Shown: positions 1-5,530 of the stretch, one piece after another
How the letters are laid out: each line of letters begins with the position of its first letter
Numbering within the stretch: position 1 is the first letter of the stretch
NCBI GenBank assembly: GCA_002684175.1
Contig: NYUU01000036.1
Coordinates: 1 to 5,530 of the forward strand
Direction of reading: 5' to 3'
Source of the DNA: Synechococcus sp. CPC35
GTDB lineage: Bacteria > Cyanobacteriota > Cyanobacteriia > PCC-6307 > Cyanobiaceae
DNA length: 5,530 nt
The notes under the pieces: generated by a model
The model's input: only the letters and a program-made list of their open reading frames with translations
What the model was told of the DNA's origin: nothing
The model's database searches: none
Position numbers and translations under genes: made by a program

Positions 1-743
1 GCTTCTCCGCAGCACCGATCGACCAGGGCCGGTTCGTGCTCATGGATTACCGCTCTGATCACCTCAGTGAAGAACAGCGAAAGGAACCGCCCACCTTTCT
101 CTACGCGATGGATCTGGGAGACAACATCTTCTTTGTGGAAGAGACATCACTTGCTCTGGCTCCCGGAGTTCCCCATGACGTTCTCAGGCAACGGCTCCTA
201 CAGCGGCTTCAACAGCGTGGCGTGCAGATTCAGGAGGTTCTGCATGAGGAGTTCTGCCTGTTCCCGATGAATTTGCCGCTGCCGGATCTGAGCCAGCCCG
301 TTTTGGCTTTCGGTGGTGCTGCGAGCATGGTTCACCCGGCTTCGGGGTACATGGTTGGGGCTTTGTTGCGACGCGCTCCCGGATTGGCCGAAGCCCTTGC
401 TCAGGCTCTCGGTCAGCGACCGAGACTGGGATCAGCAGCGCTTGCCCGTCTGGGTTGGACAACTCTTTGGCCTGCTGAGCTGGTGCTTCGCCACCGGCTT
501 TATCAGTTTGGCCTCGGTCGGTTGATGGGCTTCAACGAAGCCCTTCTGAGACGTCATTTCGCCACGTTCTTCTCTCTGCCCCAGGAGGATTGGTTTGGCT
601 TCCTCACCAATACCCTTCCACTGCCACGACTGATGGCCTTGATGCTGCGTCTGTTTGTGAAATCGTCCTGGGAGCTGAGGCGGGGGCTTGTGCTTGGAGC
701 ACCTGCCGCTCAATTGCCGGTCTTTGACCAGTCCACGGGCTGA
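1..743 (+). CDS. crtL: Lycopene cyclase, CrtL family (3' part, 5' end outside window)
   Basis: This is the C-terminal 246 residues of a lycopene cyclase, which closes the ends of lycopene into ionone rings in carotenoid synthesis. The frame is already open at base 3, so the N-terminal FAD/NAD(P)-binding Rossmann region lies upstream, and the GTG/ATG codons at 36-44 are internal. Counting from base 3, visible family marks are FLYAM (about residues 32-36), an FVEETSL stretch (about 44-50) matching the catalytic FLEET motif of plant and cyanobacterial cyclases, FPMNLPLP (about 87-94), and GGAASMVHPASGYMVG (about 104-119), the conserved C-terminal flavin-proximal motif. A WP...R...F.LG..L block and an FF.L....W.GFL block follow, as in plant LCYB. 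The gene ends at TGA 741-743, inside the 3' end of the opposing GH57 gene. Family assignment is strong. Beta-type is more likely than epsilon-type, but ring specificity cannot be proved from this fragment. Confidence 0.9.
   Translation, partial: FSAAPIDQGRFVLMDYRSDHLSEEQRKEPPTFLYAMDLGDNIFFVEETSLALAPGVPHDVLRQRLLQRLQQRGVQIQEVLHEEFCLFPMNLPLPDLSQPVLAFGGAASMVHPASGYMVGALLRRAPGLAEALAQALGQRPRLGSAALARLGWTTLWPAELVLRHRLYQFGLGRLMGFNEALLRRHFATFFSLPQEDWFGFLTNTLPLPRLMALMLRLFVKSSWELRRGLVLGAPAAQLPVFDQSTG
710..743. other. Convergent 34-bp coding overlap, cyclase / GH57
   Basis: The last eleven or so codons of the lycopene cyclase (+) and of the GH57 enzyme (-) share these bases on opposite strands; each gene ends in TGA inside the other's coding sequence. 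No intergenic terminator can exist between them, so transcripts from either side must run antisense into the neighbour or end within it. Confidence 0.88.
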
Positions 744-2278
744 ATCAGTGGGAACAGACGATCGTCTGCCTCAATCTGTCGGAGCCATTGTTCCGGCAGC
801 TCTTCGTTGCCATCCATGGCATCCATCAGCCGCCAGAACCGCTGCCGATGTCGCTCGATGCGTTCCCTGGCGAGATCTGTCGTTGTGCCGGCTCGGAGGA
901 TGAAGCTCCAGTCCGATGACTGCATCAGCAACAACTCACGTGCCGCCTGTTTCAGCAGCTCGAGATCCCGCTCACGGGCGACACCTCTGCTGCACCGACT
1001 CACCATGGCCTCAGAGGCACGTTCCCATTCCGGCACGACCCAGGAATTGGTCTCATTCAGCCAGTAATTGTGATAGCCACCCTGGCCCCAGCTGGAAGGA
1101 CTGGGATCACAGAGCTGCAGCTGTCCTGACTTGTTCAGCACCTCCCGCAGATGGGTGAATGCAACGTTCTCCCGGGCGCCCTGTCGGAACACTTCACCAA
1201 GAAAAGCCGGGCCTTCAAACCACCAGTGCCCAAAGAGTTCGGCATCAAATGGCGCTACGAGGAGAGGCGCCGCATCCATGGCGACGGACAGCTGATCGAG
1301 TTGAAGCCGTCGCCCTTTCAAGTAATGGGCGGCATGGTCGCGAACCTGCTGGGCTGCCACCGATGGTTGATACGGCTTTTTCCTGTCGAGGGAAACACCA
1401 TGGTCCGTGACCCGGTGCAGCTTGAGGCTCAGGGGACGGGGCTGGGTCAGCCCCAGGGGAGCCAGGCGTTCAATCGGCAGATCCCAGCCGAGGTCGCGGT
1501 GGAATTCCCGGTACTGGGGATGGCCCGGGTATCCATCCTTGGCGGACCAGACCGGCAGGGTGGCATTGCTATCGCGACCGAAAAAGGCCACACCATTGCG
1601 GCTGCAGATCGGTGCATACACCCCGTATCGAGGGCGTGGACGTGCGTGGAGAAGACCATGGGCATCGAGGACGGCGTAGCGAAGCCCTGCATCCCGCATC
1701 CAGTGATCGAGCCCTTCGTAATAAGCACATTCAGGCAACCAGATGCCCAGAGGACGTTCACCGATCAGTCGTTGGTGCTCACGAACGGCTGTCCTGAGCT
1801 GCCCCCGGATCGCTTCGGGATGGTGACGCAGCAGCGGCAGATAGCCGTGGGTCGCTCCACAGGTGAGCAGGTCAACAACGTCTTTGCTTTGCAGCTCGGA
1901 GAAGCGGGCGATCAGATCGCCGTTGCATCGGAGCCAACCTTTTCTGTGACGCTCGATCGTTGCCTGAAGATGTTCGGACGCATCCTTCAGAGCAGGATCG
2001 GCGTGGGTCAGCAGGTCGAGACGTTGGTTCAGCCAGCCAGGAAAACGTTGCTTGAGATCCGCATCGCTTAGCAGGGAAAGCAGAGTCGGCGACAGCCCGA
2101 TGGTGATTCGCGGAGTGCATGTCGGATCTGTGGATGTCTGCTCGAGCATCTCGAGCAGCGGCAGATAGGACTCCAGCAGAGCCTGGAAGAACCAGTCCTC
2201 CTCCAGTGATCCCGGTGCTGCCGATCGGACGTACGGCAGATGGGCATGAAGAACCACGGCGATTGCGCCTTTGGTCAC
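710..2278 (-). CDS. GH57 1,4-alpha-glucan branching enzyme (DUF1957 type)
   Basis: The 522-residue protein has the length and motif order of GH57 branching enzymes, which cut alpha-1,4-glucan and rejoin it through alpha-1,6 links during cytosolic glycogen synthesis. Seen in order: HAHLPY at residues 11-16 (GH57 region 1), GATHGYLPLL at 141-150, GIWLPECAYYEG at 178-189 with E183 as the expected nucleophile, APFDAELFGHWWFEGP at 342-357 with D345 as the expected acid/base, SSWGQGG at 395-401 and SSDWSFI at 454-460 in the C-terminal helical domain. The catalytic machinery therefore looks complete. The start is GTG at 2276-2278, which places the HAHLPY motif where the family has it; no ATG serves this frame nearby. 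The ribosome site is weak (GGA about seven bases upstream). The stop (complement of 710-712) lies within the cyclase gene. Family knowledge warns that some GH57 candidates have little branching activity, so the exact activity is inferred. Confidence 0.9.
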   Translation of the reverse strand: MTKGAIAVVLHAHLPYVRSAAPGSLEEDWFFQALLESYLPLLEMLEQTSTDPTCTPRITIGLSPTLLSLLSDADLKQRFPGWLNQRLDLLTHADPALKDASEHLQATIERHRKGWLRCNGDLIARFSELQSKDVVDLLTCGATHGYLPLLRHHPEAIRGQLRTAVREHQRLIGERPLGIWLPECAYYEGLDHWMRDAGLRYAVLDAHGLLHARPRPRYGVYAPICSRNGVAFFGRDSNATLPVWSAKDGYPGHPQYREFHRDLGWDLPIERLAPLGLTQPRPLSLKLHRVTDHGVSLDRKKPYQPSVAAQQVRDHAAHYLKGRRLQLDQLSVAMDAAPLLVAPFDAELFGHWWFEGPAFLGEVFRQGARENVAFTHLREVLNKSGQLQLCDPSPSSWGQGGYHNYWLNETNSWVVPEWERASEAMVSRCSRGVARERDLELLKQAARELLLMQSSDWSFILRAGTTTDLARERIERHRQRFWRLMDAMDGNEELPEQWLRQIEADDRLFPLIQPVDWSKTGN

Positions 2279-2385
2279 AGGTCATCCACACGAGCGGCGA
2301 ATGTAATCCGATTTTCATCCCGACAGCTGAACTAAGGTGAGAAACGCATAGTCACTTCAAACAAGACTGCAACTGGAGCTCTTTG
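2279..2385. promoter_or_regulatory. Divergent spacer carrying GH57 and leuA promoters
   Basis: This 107-bp gap between two divergently read genes must hold the start signals for both. No hexamer pair stands out. The best minus-strand -10 candidate is TACATT (complement of about 2300-2305) without a good -35 partner. The best plus-strand candidate is TAAGGT at 2333-2338, also weak. I see no clear T-box, attenuator leader peptide or long hairpin ahead of leuA. The call rests on gene layout; exact sites are not assigned. Confidence 0.5.
2375..2378 (+). promoter_or_regulatory. Ribosome binding site of leuA
   Basis: GGAG lies seven bases before the ATG at 2386-2388. This spacing supports ATG 2386 over the TTG immediately before it at 2383-2385. 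Confidence 0.7.
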
Positions 2386-4008
2386 ATGGCTAAGGATCCC
2401 GGCCGTGTCCTGATTTTTGACACCACTCTTCGGGACGGTGAGCAATCCCCCGGTGCCAGTCTCAACCTCGAGGAAAAGCTCGCGATCGCTCTCCAACTGG
2501 CCAGGTTGGGCGTTGATGTGATTGAGGCTGGATTCCCGTTTGCCAGTGCCGGAGATTTTGCAGCTGTCCAGCGCATCGCACAGCAGGTCGGTGGTGAGAA
2601 GGGGCCGATCATCTGTGGACTGGCCAGGGCATCCCGGGGGGACATCAAGGCCTGCGCTGAGGCAGTGGCTCCAGCACCGCGACGTCGTATCCATACCTTC
2701 ATCGCCACCAGTGACATTCATCTCGAACACAAACTCCGAAAGAGTCGTTCGGAGGTGCTGGGAATCGTCCCGGAGATGGTGGGATACGCCCGTTCCCTGG
2801 TGGAAGACGTTGAGTTCTCCTGCGAAGACGCCGGTCGCAGTGACCCGGAATTTCTCTTCGAGGTCATCGAGGCTGCCATTTCAGCTGGGGCAACCACCAT
2901 CAACATCCCCGACACGGTCGGTTACACAACTCCCACGGAATTCGGCGCCCTGATCGCTGATATCGATCGCAACGTTCCAAACATCGATGAAGCGGTGCTT
3001 TCAGTGCACGGCCACAACGATCTCGGACTGGCGGTTGCCAATTTTCTCGAAGCGGTGAAAACAGGTGCCCGTCAGCTGGAGTGCACCATCAACGGCATCG
3101 GGGAGCGGGCGGGCAATGCCTCTCTTGAGGAGCTGGTGATGGCGTTGCACGTACGCCGCCGTTACTACAACCCTTTCTTTGGACGTGATGAGGACAGTCC
3201 AACGCCCCTGTGCGCGGTACGCACGGAGGAACTCACCAAAACCTCGAGGTTGGTTTCGAATCTCACCGGCATGGTGGTGCAACCCAACAAAGCGATTGTT
3301 GGTGCTAATGCCTTCGCCCATGAATCCGGTATCCACCAGGACGGTGTGTTGAAAAACCGGCTCACCTACGAAATCGTTGATGCCAAAACTGTCGGCCTGA
3401 CCGACAACCGAATTTCCCTTGGAAAGCTCAGTGGTCGCAGTGCGGTGCGCGCACGGCTCGAGGAACTTGGCTACGACCTAACGCGGGAGGATCTGGATGA
3501 AGCCTTCGCCCGGTTTAAGGATCTGGCTGATCGCAAGCGTGAGATCACGGACAGGGATCTTGAAGCGATTGTCAGCGAACAGGTTCAGCAACCGGAAGCG
3601 CGCTTTCAGCTGAAGCTGGTTCAGGTGAGTTGTGGCAGCAGCCTGCACCCAACGGCAACAGTCACCCTGGCTGACGAAGAAGGAGGCGACCGAACGGTTT
3701 CCGCGGTGGGAACCGGCCCGGTGGATGCGGTTTGTCGGGCTCTCAACGAGCTTGCCGGTGTACCGAATGAGCTGATCGAATTCTCGGTGAAGTCGGTCAC
3801 TGAAGGCATTGATGCCATGGGTGAGGTGACCATCCGGCTTCGTCGCGATGGATCCCTTTATTCCGGTCATGCGGCAGATACGGATGTAGTCGTTGCTGCG
3901 GCGATGGCCTTCATCAACGCTCTGAATCGCCTGGTGGCCGGGATGGAGCGTCAGCCGCTCCATCCCCAGAAGGATCCTGTTGTTCTCGAGGCCAGACCTA
4001 CCCTCTGA
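2386..4008 (+). CDS. leuA: 2-isopropylmalate synthase (LeuA, type 1)
   Basis: LeuA condenses acetyl-CoA with 2-oxoisovalerate to give 2-isopropylmalate, the committed step of leucine synthesis in the cytosol. The 540-residue protein is full length for bacterial type 1 LeuA. An N-terminal TIM barrel shows [13 protein letters not shown] at residues 11-23, with D12 a metal ligand and R16 catalytic; [10 protein letters not shown] at 174-183; [11 protein letters not shown] at 206-216, with H208 and H210 metal ligands; and [14 protein letters not shown] at 236-249. [19 protein letters not shown] at 306-324 marks the linker/subdomain. The C-terminal part from about residue 405 is the LeuA regulatory domain that binds leucine for feedback inhibition, including the VGTGPVDA stretch at 441-448. 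The start is ATG 2386 with GGAG seven bases upstream. It ends in TGA, and the permease frame begins nine bases later. Homocitrate synthase and citramalate synthase are related alternatives, but length, motifs and a complete regulatory domain favour LeuA. Confidence 0.96.
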   Translation: MAKDPGRVLIFDTTLRDGEQSPGASLNLEEKLAIALQLARLGVDVIEAGFPFASAGDFAAVQRIAQQVGGEKGPIICGLARASRGDIKACAEAVAPAPRRRIHTFIATSDIHLEHKLRKSRSEVLGIVPEMVGYARSLVEDVEFSCEDAGRSDPEFLFEVIEAAISAGATTINIPDTVGYTTPTEFGALIADIDRNVPNIDEAVLSVHGHNDLGLAVANFLEAVKTGARQLECTINGIGERAGNASLEELVMALHVRRRYYNPFFGRDEDSPTPLCAVRTEELTKTSRLVSNLTGMVVQPNKAIVGANAFAHESGIHQDGVLKNRLTYEIVDAKTVGLTDNRISLGKLSGRSAVRARLEELGYDLTREDLDEAFARFKDLADRKREITDRDLEAIVSEQVQQPEARFQLKLVQVSCGSSLHPTATVTLADEEGGDRTVSAVGTGPVDAVCRALNELAGVPNELIEFSVKSVTEGIDAMGEVTIRLRRDGSLYSGHAADTDVVVAAAMAFINALNRLVAGMERQPLHPQKDPVVLEARPTL

Positions 4009-4017
4009 TCAGCTCGC

Positions 4018-4845
4018 ATGCCTCAACCGTTGCTGAAGAGGTGCTTTCAGCTTGCTGTGCTGATTCTGCTCGCGCTGATGGTGCTTCTCCCACTGTTCTG
4101 GTTGGTGAGCACTTCATTGAAAGGTCCGGCTGAGGATATTTTCAGCAGCCCGCCTGCACTGCTGCCTGCGCAACCCAGCCTGAATGCCTACTGGACGCTG
4201 TTCAAGGAGAATCCCCTCACCACTTATCTGATCAACAGTGCTGTGGTGAGCGTCATGGCGGTTGTTGCCAACCTGCTGTTCTGTTCTCTGGCGGCCTATC
4301 CGCTTGCGCGTCTGCATTTCGCCGGCCGGGGTTTTGTGCTGGCCCTGGTGGTTGCCACCATCCTCATCCCATTTCAGGTGGTGATGATTCCGCTGTACCT
4401 GTTGATGGTGCAGCTGGGTTTGCGAAACACTCTGCTGGCTGTTGTCATTCCTCAGGCAGCCACCGCTTTCGGTCTTTACCTGCTTCGCCAGAGTTTTCTT
4501 GGCGTACCGAAATAGCTCGAGGAAGCCGCCCGCATTGATGGCTGCAGCCGGCTCGGCGAGTGGTGGAACGTGATGATTCCAGCCGCAAAGGCGGATCTGA
4601 TCACCCTGGGGATGTTCGTGTTCATCGGTACATGGGGTGAGTTCCTCTGGCCTCTGGTGATTCTTGATGATCCGAATCTCTACACGCTGCCGCTGGGACT
4701 TCAGCAGCTTTCCAGCAGTTTTTCGCTGGATTGGCGCATCGTCGCTGCAGGTTCGGTGGTTTCAATTCTTCCAGTCCTGCTTCTGTTCATCCTGCTTCAG
4801 CGTTTCATCCTTCCGAGCGCCAGCGGTGATGCCGTCAAGGGTTGA
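4018..4845 (+). pseudogene. Sugar ABC transporter permease (MalG/CUT1 type), interrupted by an in-frame TAG
   Basis: Read through one stop, this frame gives a 275-codon inner-membrane permease of the binding-protein-dependent sugar importer family (MalG/UgpE type), a normal length. Hydrophobic segments fall at about residues 9-31, 70-96, 104-130, 136-156, 193-215 and 241-263, the usual six. A WLVSTSLKGPAEDIF stretch (28-42) leads into the periplasmic loop, as in the family. Codon 166 is TAG (4513-4515), and homology resumes at once with LEEAARIDG (167-175), the EAA loop that docks on the ATPase, and runs to a normal TGA at 4843-4845. A polypeptide ending at 165 would keep four membrane segments but lose the EAA loop, so it should not couple to ATP hydrolysis. 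TAG is one base from GAG (Glu), fitting a VPKELEEAA consensus. The ATG at 4018 has no clear Shine-Dalgarno and sits nine bases after leuA, suggesting co-transcription. Substrate and partner subunits are unknown; a glucosylglycerol or trehalose-type importer is possible. Confidence 0.85.
4513..4515 (+). other. Premature amber codon in the permease frame
   Basis: The reading frame is V-P-K-stop-L-E-E-A-A. Frame and homology are the same on both sides, so this is a substitution, not an indel. A GAG to TAG change explains it. The immediate 3' context (CTC) is not a recognised readthrough context. Confidence 0.95.
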
Positions 4846-4849
4846 CGGC
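4831..4849 (+). terminator. Perfect inverted repeat over the permease stop codon; possible terminator
   Basis: GCCGTCAA (4831-4838), loop GGG, TTGACGGC (4842-4849) form an exact 8-bp stem with a 3-base loop, covering the TGA at 4843-4845. No T-run follows, so it is not a textbook intrinsic terminator. It could instead be a 3'-end stabiliser or part of a factor-dependent end. The position, exactly at the end of the leuA-permease unit, is the main argument for function. Confidence 0.45.
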
Positions 4850-4947
4850 TGAAACCATCACAGGACGGTCGTCAAAGACTTGCCACCTCAACTGATTGGC
4901 TTGGTCTAGAACTATGAGCAAGCTTTCAACAAAGGTTTTTTCGTTCC
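4850..4947 (+). promoter_or_regulatory. Leader region of the Nif11-like gene
   Basis: This stretch separates the permease stem-loop from the Nif11-like gene and should carry that gene's promoter if the stem-loop ends upstream transcription. A TTGCCA at 4880-4885 resembles a -35 box, but the best downstream -10-like strings (TCTAGA 4905-4910, TATGAG 4913-4918) are badly spaced. AAAGG at 4931-4935 is a weak ribosome site 12 bases before the ATG. Confidence 0.3.
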
Positions 4948-5193
4948 ATGTCCATCGGAGAACTCGACCGCTTCCTTGATCTCCGGAACACCGATCCTGT
5001 TCTTGATAAAAGTCTGGGTGAACCGATGGATCTGGCTGGTTTCCTTGAGCTGGCGCGAGAACACGGCTTCATCCTCAGTGAATCGGATGTGTTCGAGGCT
5101 CAGCAGCGCGAAGTCCTGAGCCGTTCGTCGAAGTCACTGCAGCGTGATCAGGCGCAAGACTCGAGACGGCTCCGAAACTTCATTCACGGATGA
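4948..5193 (+). CDS. Nif11-like leader-domain small protein, no core peptide visible
   Basis: The 81-residue product begins MSIGELDRFLDLRNTDPVLD and continues through a predicted helical segment to about residue 49 (LAREHGFILSESDV). This matches the Nif11-like domain pattern: an MS-x-x-L-x-x-F-L start, a D-P-x-L turn, then a hydrophobic helix and GF.LS..D. In cyanobacteria this domain often serves as the leader of precursor peptides for ribosomal natural products, but free-standing versions of unknown role are also common. Here the tail (about 50-81) is rich in Arg, Gln and Ser, has no Cys, and shows no Gly-Gly or Gly-Ala cleavage site. A lanthipeptide or thiazole precursor is therefore unlikely, and no modification enzyme or peptidase-transporter lies in the window. 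The start is ATG 4948; the stop is TGA. The family call is by eye from a short sequence, so confidence is moderate to good. Confidence 0.8.
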   Translation: MSIGELDRFLDLRNTDPVLDKSLGEPMDLAGFLELAREHGFILSESDVFEAQQREVLSRSSKSLQRDQAQDSRRLRNFIHG

Positions 5194-5236
5194 ATGTTCA
5201 GCTCTGATGCTTTCATCTCACCCTGTGGTCAAAGCC

Positions 5237-5253
5237 TTCAGGCCTCTCCTGGA
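5237..5253. terminator. Weak stem-loop in the convergent gap, possible terminator
   Basis: TTCAGG, loop CCTCT, CCTGGA can form a 6-bp stem with one G-U pair between two convergent small genes. No T-run follows on either strand. The 78-bp gap 5194-5271 otherwise shows nothing recognisable, so termination in this gap is plausible mainly by position. Confidence 0.2.
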
Positions 5254-5271
5254 TGATGTTCGATGAGCTTT

Positions 5272-5481
5272 TCAGAGCTCGAGCTTCACAACATCCGGTG
5301 TTTCACCATGAACTTCACCGATCCAGCGGGCGTGGGTGACAGCTCCCTCATGGGTGTGGAAGATCCATGCATCATCAGGGGAACTCTGCCGCTCAATCTG
5401 ATGATCATTGGCGTTAATGCCGAGGTAGCCACCAGCTGAGCTGGAAAGCAGAACGTAGCGTTCGGCGTATTTGGTGAACAT
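5272..5481 (-). CDS. Conserved-looking small protein of unknown function (69 aa)
   Basis: I do not recognise a named family. The 69-residue product (starts MFTKYAERYVLLSSSAGGYL) is soluble, with no signal peptide or membrane segment. It is acidic and His-rich for its size (five His), contains no Cys, and has a DDAWIFHTHEGAVTHARWIG core at about 36-55 that reads like a compact beta-rich fold. Support for a real gene is a strong ribosome site, AGAGG (complement of 5492-5496) about ten bases before the ATG, and an in-frame stop upstream with no other start between, which fixes this start. It is convergent with the Nif11-like gene and ends in TGA. The overlapping longer frame starting at 5522 lacks such support. 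Its function is unknown; a small picocyanobacterial lineage-specific protein is the best description. Confidence 0.7.
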   Translation of the reverse strand: MFTKYAERYVLLSSSAGGYLGINANDHQIERQSSPDDAWIFHTHEGAVTHARWIGEVHGETPDVVKLEL

Positions 5482-5491
5482 GAATTGGTTA

Positions 5492-5496
5492 CCTCT
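5492..5496 (-). promoter_or_regulatory. Ribosome binding site of the 69-aa gene
   Basis: AGAGG on the minus strand lies about ten bases before the ATG. A second GAGGTAA copy sits nine bases further upstream, giving a short tandem repeat of ribosome-site-like sequence. Confidence 0.6.
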
Positions 5497-5503
5497 ATTA
5501 CCT

Positions 5504-5529
5504 CGCTAGCGCTGCAGCGCAACCTGCAG
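5504..5529. repeat. Cluster of palindromes upstream of the 69-aa gene
   Basis: CGCTAGCG (5504-5511) and GCGCTGCAGCGC (5509-5520) are both perfect palindromes and overlap by three bases. CTGCAG occurs at 5512-5517 and again at 5524-5529, twelve bases apart. They lie 23-48 bases before the ATG, where an operator or transcript 5' hairpin could be, but the window ends here and function is a guess. Confidence 0.4.
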
Positions 5530-5530
5530 A

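Noticed and set aside
1151..2071. A 306-residue open frame on the plus strand opposite the GH57 gene
   Set aside because: It lies wholly antisense to a gene with full GH57 motifs, has no recognisable domains, and is expected from GC-rich codon use on the other strand.
2383..2388. TTG at 2383 as the leuA start
   Set aside because: ATG follows directly with GGAG at good spacing; the TTG adds one residue and nothing else.
4513..4515. TAG as a reassigned sense codon in this organism
   Set aside because: One occurrence in one gene is not evidence for recoding, and cyanobacteria of this kind use the standard bacterial code.
4570..4845. A separate 91-residue gene starting at GTG 4570 after the permease's internal stop
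   Set aside because: No ribosome site, the start falls within the family's coupling loop, and bases 4516-4569 also encode family sequence (EAA motif); it is the rest of the same permease frame.
4880..4918. A sigma-70-type promoter (TTGCCA with TCTAGA or TATGAG) before the Nif11-like gene
   Set aside because: Spacers are 19 or 27 bases and the -10 matches are poor; noted only as a weak possibility.
5265..5285. GAGCT/AGCTC hairpin and AGCTCGAGCT palindrome at the end of the 69-residue gene
   Set aside because: A 5-bp stem with a 6-base loop and no T-run; partly a by-product of repeated GAG/CTC codons for Glu and Leu.
5286..5522. A 78-residue minus-strand frame overlapping the 69-residue gene
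   Set aside because: It has no supporting ribosome site and a less protein-like composition; the frame starting at 5481 has a strong site and a defined start.

Overview
The window looks like chromosomal DNA from a marine picocyanobacterium, most likely a marine Synechococcus. This is inferred from gene content (a plant/cyanobacterial-type lycopene cyclase, a GH57 glucan branching enzyme, type 1 leuA and a Nif11-domain small protein), the compact layout and the GC-rich codon use. No search could be run, so the genus is a judgement and not a measurement. There are no RNA genes, insertion sequences, phage genes or CRISPR repeats. Most of the window reads as core genome, with small lineage-specific genes at the right end.

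Layout. Bases 1-743 (+) are the 3' part of a lycopene cyclase gene cut by the window edge. Bases 710-2278 (-) are a complete GH57 1,4-alpha-glucan branching enzyme gene with a GTG start; its 3' end overlaps the cyclase gene by 34 bp, tail to tail. A 107-bp divergent spacer separates it from leuA (2386-4008, +), a complete 540-residue 2-isopropylmalate synthase. Nine bases after leuA comes a MalG-type sugar ABC transporter permease (4018-4845, +). Its reading frame is interrupted by one in-frame TAG at 4513-4515, just before the EAA loop that contacts the ATPase; homology continues in the same frame on the far side. A perfect 8-bp inverted repeat covers the permease's own stop codon. Then come a Nif11-like small protein (4948-5193, +) and, convergent with it, a 69-residue protein of unknown function (5272-5481, -).

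How the genes fit together. The cyclase makes cyclic carotenes for photosynthesis and photoprotection, the GH57 enzyme shapes storage glucan, and LeuA commits carbon to leucine. These are housekeeping anabolic functions and need not be co-regulated. The permease needs a second permease, an ATPase and a binding protein encoded elsewhere.

The observation most worth checking is the lone amber codon in the permease. It is one base from a Glu codon (GAG), all six likely natural gene ends in the window use TGA, and the downstream 109 codons look intact. A recent nonsense mutation or a sequencing error are the two leading explanations. I found no convincing new multi-gene system here.
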